The position numbers were made by a program, and so were the translations under genes. 64,000 bases of DNA, from positions 1 to 64,000 of the forward strand of contig NZ_JAKRFN010000010.1 in NCBI RefSeq assembly GCF_022348085.1. The letters are read 5' to 3'. Under the pieces are notes generated by a model. It ran no database searches and was not told the origin of the DNA. It saw only the letters and a list, made by a program, of their open reading frames with translations. Positions 57,537-64,000 of this stretch are shown here, one piece after another; positions within the stretch are counted from its first letter, which is position 1, and each line of letters starts with the position of its first letter. The DNA comes from Mycobacterium sp. PSTR-4-N (GTDB lineage Bacteria > Actinomycetota > Actinomycetes > Mycobacteriales > Mycobacteriaceae).

Positions 57537-58486
57537 AATGCCTCCAACACTCGTCGACGGTGCCACGTGGGGTCACCCCAGGCGGGCCGCAGGGCCTGCG
57601 CCCGGAGCAGCAGCAGCGACAGGTCGTGTTCCTGCGTGTATCCGATCGCGCCGTGGGTCTGCAGCGCCGAGCGGGCGGCGAGCAACGCCGCATCGGCGGC
57701 GGCGACCTTCGCGGCGCTCACATCACGCGCGGTGTCGGGGGAGCCGTCGGCCAGTGCGAGCGCGGCTCCGTACACCAGCGGGCGTGCCATCTCGACGGCG
57801 ATCAGCACGTCGGCGAGCTTGTGCTTGATGGCCTGGTACGTGCCGATGACGGTGCCGAATTGGCTGCGCTGCTTGGCATAGGAGACCGACGCGTCCAGCA
57901 TGGCCTGCGCCGCTCCCACCAGTTGTGCGGCCGTCGCCAGTGCACCGAACTCGAACGCGCGCGCCCCGTCGGCGGGATGCGTGGCCCCGCTCGGGGTCAC
58001 CTCGAACAGGCGGCGGCTGGGGTCGACGGACGCGTGCGGCTCGGCGGGCGTGGCCTCTGCGACCGTCTCGTCGTCGATCAGCAGCACGAGCCCGGCGGTG
58101 TCGGCGTCGACGGCGCGGGGGACTCTCGGGGGTGCGGCGACCGTGGCGATCAGCTCACCCGCAGCCAGCGCACCGGACCGCTCGTCGTCGGCGAGCAGAA
58201 TCGGTGCGACAGCGATGGATTCGACGACCGGGCCGGGAACGTTCCACCGGCCAAGCCGTTCCAGGGCGACCACGAGGTCCACCGGGTGGGCGTCGATACC
58301 GTCGAATCGTTCGGCCACCATCAACGCGGTCACGCCCAGGTCGGCCAGTTGCGCCCAGATCTTGCGGCCGGGCCCGGTGTCGTCGGCCGCCCACGCCCGC
58401 ACCGCGTCCGGGACGTTGGCCGCACCGAGTGCGGCGTCGATGCTCGCGGCGAAGTCCCGCTGTTGGTCGTCGATCTCGAAGTTCAC
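57533..58486 (-). CDS. fadE32: Acyl-CoA dehydrogenase FadE32
   Basis: 317-residue acyl-CoA dehydrogenase-like protein. The C-terminal half has YAKQRSQFGTVIGTYQAIKHKLAD and LQTHGAIGYTQEHDLSLLLLRA; the N-terminal half is weakly conserved. In M. tuberculosis Rv3563 this subunit works with FadE31 and FadE33 in a heteromeric complex of the HIP (CD-ring) pathway. The GTG at 58486 starts eight bases after the fadE31 stop. Middle gene of the operon. Confidence 0.9.
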   Translation of the reverse strand: MNFEIDDQQRDFAASIDAALGAANVPDAVRAWAADDTGPGRKIWAQLADLGVTALMVAERFDGIDAHPVDLVVALERLGRWNVPGPVVESIAVAPILLADDERSGALAAGELIATVAAPPRVPRAVDADTAGLVLLIDDETVAEATPAEPHASVDPSRRLFEVTPSGATHPADGARAFEFGALATAAQLVGAAQAMLDASVSYAKQRSQFGTVIGTYQAIKHKLADVLIAVEMARPLVYGAALALADGSPDTARDVSAAKVAAADAALLAARSALQTHGAIGYTQEHDLSLLLLRAQALRPAWGDPTWHRRRVLEAL

Positions 58487-58493
58487 GTCTCGT

Positions 58494-59618
58494 CTACTTT
58501 CGGGGCAGGCCCAGCAGCCGCTCGGCGATGATGTTGCGCTGGATTTCGTTGGTACCCGCATAGATCGGGCCGCCGAGCGCGAACAGCAGCCCCTCGGTGA
58601 CGCTGTCCATCAGCTCGCCGTCGGCACCGCGCAGATCCAGCGCGGTCTGGTGCAGTGCCACGTCCAAGTCGGACCAGAACACCTTGGTGATCGACGACTC
58701 GGCACCGAGCTCGCCGCCGGCCGCCACGCGTGTCACGGTACCGAAGGTGTGCAGCCGGTAGGCCTGGGCCTTGATCCACGCATCGGCCACCCGATCGGTG
58801 AACTCCGGCTTCGGATCGTTCTTCCACTGGGCGACAAGCCGTTCGGCAGGTGCCAGGAACCGCGCGGGGCTGCGCAACGACATGCCGCGCTCGTTGCTCG
58901 ACGTGCTCATCGCGGCGCGCCAGCCGTCGTGCACGCCACCGATGACGTCCTCGTCGGGCACGAACACGTCGTCGAGGAAGATTTCTCCGAAACCCGTGGC
59001 GCCCCCGAGTTGGGCGATCGGCCGCACGGTGACGCCGTCGGCCTTCAGATCGAACATCACGTAGGTGAGGCCTTTGTGCCGCTGTGCCTCTGGGTCGGAA
59101 CGGAACAGCCCGAACGCGCGCTCCCCGAACACCGCGCGTGAGCTCCAGATCTTCTGCCCGTTGAGCAGCCAGCCGCCGTCGGTGCGGGTGGCGGTCGAGC
59201 GCAGCGACGCCAGGTCGCTGCCCGACTCGGGCTCTGACCACGCCTGCGCCCAGATCTCCTCGCCGCTGGCCATTTTCGGCAGGATGCGATCGCGTTGCTC
59301 TTCGGTGCCGTGCGCGAACAGCGTGGGTGCGAGCATCGAGGTGCCGTTGGCGCTGGCGCGTCCCGGTGCGCCGGCGCGGAAGTATTCCTCCTCGAACACG
59401 ATCCACTGCAGCAGCGAGGCGTCGCGGCCGCCGTAGCGCTGCGGCCAGGTGATCACCGACAGCCCGGCGTCGAAGAGGATCTTGTCCCACCGTCGATGCT
59501 GTTCGAAACCCTCGGCGGTGTCGTAGGACTCGGTGGGGAAGTCGCCGGTGTGACCCTCGAGGAATGCGCGAACGTCGGCGCGGAACGCCTCGGTGTCGTC
59601 GTCGATGTGGAGGTCCAT
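58494..59618 (-). CDS. fadE31: Acyl-CoA dehydrogenase FadE31
   Basis: 374-residue flavoprotein of normal length. FAD-binding WSEPESGSDLASL and WSSRAVFG near 120-165, RSP/WK segment near 250 and the C-terminal GTNEIQRNIIAERLLGLPRK are complete. It supplies the FAD-binding half that FadE32 and FadE33 lack. The ATG at 59618 overlaps the fadD3 stop (TGATG). It follows fadD3, which makes HIP-CoA, in the same operon. Confidence 0.93.
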   Translation of the reverse strand: MDLHIDDDTEAFRADVRAFLEGHTGDFPTESYDTAEGFEQHRRWDKILFDAGLSVITWPQRYGGRDASLLQWIVFEEEYFRAGAPGRASANGTSMLAPTLFAHGTEEQRDRILPKMASGEEIWAQAWSEPESGSDLASLRSTATRTDGGWLLNGQKIWSSRAVFGERAFGLFRSDPEAQRHKGLTYVMFDLKADGVTVRPIAQLGGATGFGEIFLDDVFVPDEDVIGGVHDGWRAAMSTSSNERGMSLRSPARFLAPAERLVAQWKNDPKPEFTDRVADAWIKAQAYRLHTFGTVTRVAAGGELGAESSITKVFWSDLDVALHQTALDLRGADGELMDSVTEGLLFALGGPIYAGTNEIQRNIIAERLLGLPRK

Positions 59619-61138
59619 CAGTTCCTCTCTCGCAGTTGAGGTTTGACCACCTTGCCGCCGGGGTTGCGGGGCAGCGCGTCGAGGAACTCGACCGAGCGCG
59701 GGGTCTTGAAGTTGGCGAGGTGGGCGCGCGCGTGATCGATCACCGACGCGGCGGTCAGCTCGGTGCCGGGCAGCGTCACGACGAACGCCTTGCCGACCTC
59801 CCCGAGCCGCTCGTCGGGTACGCCGATGACGGCGACCTCGGCGACACCGGGCAGCCGCGCGAGCACCTGCTCGATCTCGGCGGGGTAGACGTTGAAGCCG
59901 CCGCAGATGTACATGTCCTTGAGCCGGTCGGTGATCTTGAGATTGCCGGCGTCGTCGAGTTCGCCGACGTCACCGGTGTGCAGCCAGCCCTCGGCGTCGA
60001 TCGCCGCGGCCGTGGCGTCCGGGTCGTCGAGGTAGCCCAGCATCACGTTGGGCCCGCGGAGCAAGACTTCTCCCTCGTCGCCGATGCGCAGTTCGAAGTC
60101 GGCGATCGGCCGGCCCGACGTGGTGGCGACGGTCACCGCGTCGTCGTCGGCGCGGCACATCGTCCCGAACCCGGCGGCCTCGGTCAGCCCGTACGCGGTC
60201 AGCACGATGTCGATGTCGAGCTCGTTCTGCATCCGCTCGATCAGCACCACCGGGATCGTCGCGGCGCCGGTGACCGCGAAACGCAGCGAGTGCAGGTCGA
60301 ACTCGGCGCGGCGCGGATGGTCGAGCAGGGTCTGGTAGATGGTCGGCGGCCCGGGCAGCACGGTGATGCGGTGCTCTTCGACGGCCCGCATCGCGGCCTC
60401 GGGGTCGAAGGTCAGGGCGGGGAACAGCGTCGCACCGGTCTGCAGGCAGGCCAGGATGCCGGCCTTGTAGCCGAAGTTGTGGAAGAACGGGTTGATGCAC
60501 AGGTAGCGGTCGGCGCTGGTGAGCTGCCCACAGGCGGCCCAGGCCGCCGACGCATCGAGGGATTGTCGGTGCGCGCAACGGACTCCCTTGCTGCGGCCGG
60601 TGGTGCCCGAGGTGAACAGGATGTCGGAGACGTCGTCGGCGCCGACGGCCGCAGCGCGGGCGTCGACGGCGGCCAGATCCGTTCCGGTGGTCATGAACTC
60701 GTCCCACGTCCCGTCGTCGACGTCGACGGGGATACGCACGATGTGCCGGAGCGCGGGCAGCGAGGACCGTTCGATGCTCGCCGCCTTGTCGGCACCGAGG
60801 AACGCCCCTGAGGCGAACAGCAGCGGCGCCGCGGTGCGCGCGAGGATGTCGGTGGCCTCGCTGGCGGTGTAGCGGGTGTTCAGAGGGACGAGCACGCCGC
60901 CGGCGTGGTGGACGGCGAGGCAGGCCACCACCCAGTGCCACGTGTTCGGCGACCAGATCGCGATGCGGTCACCGGCAGCGGTGCCCGCCGCGATCAAGGC
61001 GGCCGCGGCCTGGCGAACCTCGGCACGCAGCTGCGCGAACGTCAGCGTCCGGGCGGGCGTGACGACTGCGGGGTGGTCGGGGAGTTCACGCGCGATGTGG
61101 TCCAGAACCGCGGGAGTGGTTCTCGCGGCGGTGGTCAT
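59618..61138 (-). CDS. fadD3: HIP-CoA synthetase FadD3
   Basis: 506-residue acyl-CoA synthetase that activates 3aα-H-4α(3'-propanoate)-7aβ-methylhexahydro-1,5-indanedione (HIP) with CoA. It has the AMP-binding P-loop ILFTSGTTGRSKGV (about 171-184), LTAYGLTEAAG near 306, GWLHTGDVGELD near 386 and the C-terminal NPGGKVVKPQLRER with the catalytic Lys. ATG at 61138 is 56 bases from the divergent fadE30; a KstR2 box lies between them. First gene of the operon that ends with aspB. Confidence 0.94.
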   Translation of the reverse strand: MTTAARTTPAVLDHIARELPDHPAVVTPARTLTFAQLRAEVRQAAAALIAAGTAAGDRIAIWSPNTWHWVVACLAVHHAGGVLVPLNTRYTASEATDILARTAAPLLFASGAFLGADKAASIERSSLPALRHIVRIPVDVDDGTWDEFMTTGTDLAAVDARAAAVGADDVSDILFTSGTTGRSKGVRCAHRQSLDASAAWAACGQLTSADRYLCINPFFHNFGYKAGILACLQTGATLFPALTFDPEAAMRAVEEHRITVLPGPPTIYQTLLDHPRRAEFDLHSLRFAVTGAATIPVVLIERMQNELDIDIVLTAYGLTEAAGFGTMCRADDDAVTVATTSGRPIADFELRIGDEGEVLLRGPNVMLGYLDDPDATAAAIDAEGWLHTGDVGELDDAGNLKITDRLKDMYICGGFNVYPAEIEQVLARLPGVAEVAVIGVPDERLGEVGKAFVVTLPGTELTAASVIDHARAHLANFKTPRSVEFLDALPRNPGGKVVKPQLRERN

Positions 61139-61164
61139 GGAACTCCTTGGGGATCGGTTACCCG

Positions 61165-61178
61165 AGCAAGTGCTTGGT
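61165..61178. promoter_or_regulatory. KstR2 operator between fadD3 and fadE30
   Basis: AGCAAGTGCTTGGT fits the KstR2 pattern AnCAAGnnCTTGnT at every fixed position, and lies in the 56-base divergent gap. KstR2, encoded downstream (63131-63739), represses both operons until HIP-CoA binds. Confidence 0.85.
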
Positions 61179-61182
61179 AGGT

Positions 61183-61188
61183 TAGCCT
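61183..61188 (+). promoter_or_regulatory. -10 element (TAGCCT) of fadE30
   Basis: TAGCCT fits TANNNT and ends 6 nt before the GTG at 61195, consistent with a leaderless transcript. It lies five bases beyond the KstR2 box, so bound repressor would cover the promoter. Confidence 0.55.
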
Positions 61189-61194
61189 ACAGGG

Positions 61195-62343
61195 GTGATT
61201 GAGGTCCAGGAGTTCAGGGCGCAGGTCCGCGACTGGCTGGCCGAGAACCTGGTCGGCGACTTCGCGGCACTCAAGGGGTTGGGCGGTCCCGGTCGCGAAC
61301 ACGAGGCCTTCGAGGAGCGGCTGGCCTGGAACCGCCACCTGGCGGCCGCCGGTCTGACGTGTCTGGGGTGGCCGGAGGAGCACGGCGGCCGCGGGTTGTC
61401 GGTGGCCCACCGCGTCGCGTTCTACGAGGAGTACGCGAAGGCCGATGCGCCCGACAAGGTCAACCACCTCGGCGAGGAACTCCTCGGCCCCACGTTGATC
61501 GCCTACGGCACACCTGAGCAGCAGAAGCGGTTCCTGCCGAAGATCCTCGACGTCACCGAGTTGTGGTCGCAGGGCTACTCCGAGCCCGGCGCAGGTAGTG
61601 ATCTGGCCAATGTGTCGACCACGGCCGTGCTCGACGGTGACCAGTGGATCCTCAACGGCCAGAAGGTGTGGACGTCGCTGGCGCACTGGGCGCAGTGGTG
61701 TTTCGTGGTGGCGCGCTCGGAGAAGGGGTCCAAGCGGCACGCCGGCCTGTCGTTCCTGCTGGTGCCACTGGATCAGCCCGGCGTCGAGATCCGCCCCATC
61801 ATCCAGCTCACCGGGGACTCGGAGTTCAACGAGGTGTTCTTCACCGATGCCCGCACCGATGCCGACCTGGTGGTCGGAGAACCCGGTGACGGGTGGCGAG
61901 TGGCGATGGGACTGCTGACGTTCGAGCGCGGCGTGTCCACGCTGGGCCAGCAGATCCGTTACGCGCGCGAGCATTCCAACCTCGTCGAGCTGGCCAAGCG
62001 CACGGGCGCCGCCGACGATCCGTTGATCCGGGAGCGGCTCACCCGGTCATGGGCGGGTCTGCGCGCGATGCGTTCGTACGCCCTGGCCACGATGGACGTC
62101 GAACGGCCGGGTCAAGATTCCGTGTCGAAGTTGCTGTGGGCTAACTGGCATCGCGAGCTGGGAGAGATCGCGATGGATGTGGTGGGCACGGCGGGCCTCA
62201 CCCTGCCCGAGGGAGAATTCAGCGAGTGGCAGCGGCTGTACCTGTTCTCCCGCGCCGATACCATCTACGGCGGCTCGAATGAGGTGCAGCGCAACATCAT
62301 CGCCGAGCGTGTGCTCGGCCTGCCCAGAGAGGCCCGCCCGTGA
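61195..62343 (+). CDS. fadE30: Acyl-CoA dehydrogenase FadE30
   Basis: 382-residue acyl-CoA dehydrogenase of the HIP pathway, reported to desaturate 5-OH-HIP-CoA. It has complete ACAD motifs: WSQGYSEPGAGSDLANV (about 123-139), KVWTSLAHWAQWC and the C-terminal GGSNEVQRNIIAERVLGLP. The GTG at 61195 has a -10 six bases upstream and no ribosome site. The stop overlaps the next start as GTGA. First gene of fadE30-ipdF-kstR2-fadA6. Confidence 0.94.
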   Translation: MIEVQEFRAQVRDWLAENLVGDFAALKGLGGPGREHEAFEERLAWNRHLAAAGLTCLGWPEEHGGRGLSVAHRVAFYEEYAKADAPDKVNHLGEELLGPTLIAYGTPEQQKRFLPKILDVTELWSQGYSEPGAGSDLANVSTTAVLDGDQWILNGQKVWTSLAHWAQWCFVVARSEKGSKRHAGLSFLLVPLDQPGVEIRPIIQLTGDSEFNEVFFTDARTDADLVVGEPGDGWRVAMGLLTFERGVSTLGQQIRYAREHSNLVELAKRTGAADDPLIRERLTRSWAGLRAMRSYALATMDVERPGQDSVSKLLWANWHRELGEIAMDVVGTAGLTLPEGEFSEWQRLYLFSRADTIYGGSNEVQRNIIAERVLGLPREARP

Positions 62344-63134
62344 CCAGTGACCTGTCCGTTGCCCCCGCCGAGATCGAGGGCCACAACCTGCTCTCCGGCA
62401 AGGTGGTGCTGGTGACCGCCGCGGCGGGCACCGGGATCGGCTCGACGACCGCGCGGCGTGCGTTGGCCGAAGGCGCCGACGTCGTGGTCTCCGACTACCA
62501 CGAACGCCGCCTGGGTGAGACGCGCGACGAGCTCGCCGCCCTCGGCCTGGGCAAGGTCCACGCCGTGGTGTGCGACGTCACCTCCACCGCGGCGGTCGAC
62601 GGGCTGTTCGCCGAGGCGGTCGACAAAGGCGGACGGCTCGACGTGTTGGTCAACAACGCAGGCCTCGGCGGTCAGACCCCGGTGATCGACATGACCGACG
62701 ACGAATGGGACCGGGTGCTCAACGTGACGTTGACGTCGGTGATGCGGGCGACGCGAGCCGCGCTGCGCTACTTCCGTGACGCCGGGCACGGCGGGGTGAT
62801 CGTCAACAACGCCAGCGTGCTGGGCTGGCGTGCGCAGCACTCTCAATCTCATTACGCCGCAGCCAAAGCCGGTGTCATGGCGCTGACACGGTGCAGCGCG
62901 ATCGAGGCGGTCGAGTACGGCGTGCGGATCAACGCGGTGTCGCCGAGCATCGCCCGGCACAAGTTCCTGGAGAAGACGTCGAGCTCCGAGCTGCTCGACC
63001 GGCTGGCCCAGGGCGAGGCGTTCGGCCGGGCCGCCGAACCGTGGGAGGTCGCGGCCACCATCGCGTTCCTGGCCAGTGACTACTCCAGTTACCTCACCGG
63101 TGAGGTGATCTCGGTGTCGAGCCAGCACCCATGA
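62340..63134 (+). CDS. ipdF: Short-chain dehydrogenase IpdF
   Basis: 264-residue SDR: cofactor loop variant TAAAGTGIG (about 22-30), NNAG near 103, catalytic Ser in NNASVLGW, YAAAK (Tyr/Lys). It corresponds to Rv3559c, described as the reductase acting on the 5-oxo group of HIP-CoA. The C-terminus ends VISVSSQHP rather than the usual DGG. The GTG at 62340 overlaps the fadE30 stop, and its own stop overlaps the kstR2 ATG (ATGA), so translation is coupled through the operon. Confidence 0.92.
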   Translation: MTSDLSVAPAEIEGHNLLSGKVVLVTAAAGTGIGSTTARRALAEGADVVVSDYHERRLGETRDELAALGLGKVHAVVCDVTSTAAVDGLFAEAVDKGGRLDVLVNNAGLGGQTPVIDMTDDEWDRVLNVTLTSVMRATRAALRYFRDAGHGGVIVNNASVLGWRAQHSQSHYAAAKAGVMALTRCSAIEAVEYGVRINAVSPSIARHKFLEKTSSSELLDRLAQGEAFGRAAEPWEVAATIAFLASDYSSYLTGEVISVSSQHP

Positions 63135-63739
63135 GCGCCGGAGCCACCAACACCCGTCGCGACGAGCTCCTCGCGCTCGCCGCGACGATGTTCGCCGAGC
63201 GTGGCCTGCGCGCCACCACCGTGCGCGACATCGCGGACTCGGCCGGAATCCTCTCGGGCAGCCTCTATCACCACTTCTCGTCGAAGGAGGAGATGGTCGA
63301 CGAGGTGCTGCGCGGCTTCCTCGACTGGCTCTTCGACCGTTACCGGCAGATCGTCGAGACGGAACCGAACCCGCTCGAACGCCTCAAGGGGCTGTTCATG
63401 GCGTCGTTCGAGGCCATCGCGACCCGGCACGCCGAGGTGGTGATCTATCAGGACGAGGCCAAGCGGCTCTCGGCGCAGCCGCGGTTCGCCTATGTCGAGG
63501 AACGCAACAAAGAGCAGCGCAAGATGTGGGTCGACGTGCTCACCCAGGGCATCGAGGAAGGGCATTTCCGTCCCGATGTCGACGTCGACCTCGTCTACCG
63601 GTTCATCCGCGACACCACCTGGGTGTCGGTCCGGTGGTACCAGCCGGGCGGTCCGTTGACCGCCGAAGAGGTCGGCCGGCAATACCTTTCGATCGTTCTC
63701 GGTGGAATCACCCCGACAGAAGGAGTCCACAATGGCTGA
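63131..63739 (+). CDS. kstR2: TetR-family HIP-regulon repressor KstR2
   Basis: 202 residues: N-terminal HTH (VRDIADSAGILSGSLYHHFSS, about 29-49) and helical ligand domain that in the family binds HIP-CoA. It matches Rv3557c. The ATG at 63131 overlaps the ipdF stop. It is encoded inside an operon carrying its own operator upstream of fadE30 (61165-61178), so the loop is autoregulatory. The 3' end overlaps fadA6 by eight bases. Confidence 0.95.
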   Translation: MSAGATNTRRDELLALAATMFAERGLRATTVRDIADSAGILSGSLYHHFSSKEEMVDEVLRGFLDWLFDRYRQIVETEPNPLERLKGLFMASFEAIATRHAEVVIYQDEAKRLSAQPRFAYVEERNKEQRKMWVDVLTQGIEEGHFRPDVDVDLVYRFIRDTTWVSVRWYQPGGPLTAEEVGRQYLSIVLGGITPTEGVHNG

Positions 63740-64000
63740 CGCATATGTCATCGACGCCGTCCGCACCGCCATCGGTAAGCGCAACGGATCGCTGGCCGGT
63801 GTACATCCGGTCGACCTGGGCGCGGTGATCTGGCGCGGCCTGTTCGACCGTAACGACGTCGATCCGGGAGCCGTTGACGACGTGATCGCCGGCTGTGTCG
63901 ATGCAATCGGTCCGCAGGCCGGCAACATCGCGCGGTTGTCGTGGCTGGCGGCCGGTTTCCCCGAAGAGGTGCCGGGCGTGACCGTCGACCGGCAGTGCGG
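63732..64000 (+). CDS. fadA6: Steroid thiolase FadA6 (5' part, cut by the window end)
   Basis: The first 89 codons of an acetyl-CoA acetyltransferase. The N-terminus MADAYVIDAVRTAIGKRNG is the thiolase start, and the nucleophilic Cys89 (TVDRQCG) is the last complete residue visible. It matches Rv3556c, which acts late in HIP degradation. The ATG at 63732 has AGGAGTCC seven bases upstream, lying within the kstR2 3' end. Confidence 0.92.
   Translation, partial: MADAYVIDAVRTAIGKRNGSLAGVHPVDLGAVIWRGLFDRNDVDPGAVDDVIAGCVDAIGPQAGNIARLSWLAAGFPEEVPGVTVDRQC

Overview
This 64 kb window is high-GC actinobacterial DNA from a fast-growing mycobacterium (Mycolicibacterium-like). The reason is gene order: it follows, in reverse orientation, the Mycobacterium tuberculosis segment from about Rv3607c (folB) to Rv3556c (fadA6). 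The Rv comparisons are from memory of that genome, not from a search. Many starts are GTG, and several genes have a TANNNT -10 element 6-8 nt before the start codon, the mycobacterial leaderless arrangement.

Layout. (1) 1-7185: folB tail, folK, two membrane proteins, a DUF2520 Rossmann protein, panC, coaX (pantothenate/CoA), lysS and the nucleoid protein lsr2. (2) 7186-11893: clpC1 with a strong terminator, then a cobalamin riboswitch driving cbtB, cbtA and a histidine phosphatase. (3) 11920-17203: lpqF and the haem-degrading mhuD, an alpha/beta hydrolase, a GlxA-type regulator, mutY and the carbonic anhydrase canB. (4) 17263-24817: a secreted/anchored protein, the c-di-AMP synthase disA with radA and lpqE on the minus strand, then carD, ispF, cysS and an rRNA methyltransferase. 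(5) 24814-33914: an ArsB-like transporter with a metallo-beta-lactamase protein, an MFS pump with an ArsR-type regulator, pxpA, a zinc ABC transporter with a Zur-like box, a LacI regulator and otsB.

(6) 33934-42311 and 55413-64000 are the cholesterol catabolism locus: kstR, fadE34, kshB, hsaA-hsaD-hsaC-hsaB, then an aminotransferase, fadE33-fadE32-fadE31-fadD3, fadE30-ipdF-kstR2-fadA6. KstR boxes (ring degradation) and a KstR2 box (HIP side-chain/CD-ring degradation) are visible. (7) 42312-55412 is a 13 kb accessory block inside that locus: a TetR regulator with a membrane protein; a LysR / MHS transporter / 3-hydroxybutyrate dehydrogenase / acetoacetate-CoA ligase module that looks like a ketone-body uptake and activation unit; a DUF222/HNH protein; and a xylose module (ROK repressor, xylA, one-domain ABC transporter).

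Most notable: panD is missing between panC and coaX, and ispD is missing between carD and ispF, both at tight stop/start junctions; lysS and cysS share a 22-nt promoter/start module with one mismatch; and the riboswitch-controlled phosphatase has Ser in place of the catalytic Arg of its RHG motif. No tRNA, rRNA, CRISPR array, IS element or prophage was seen. No gene-free stretch exceeds 300 bases.
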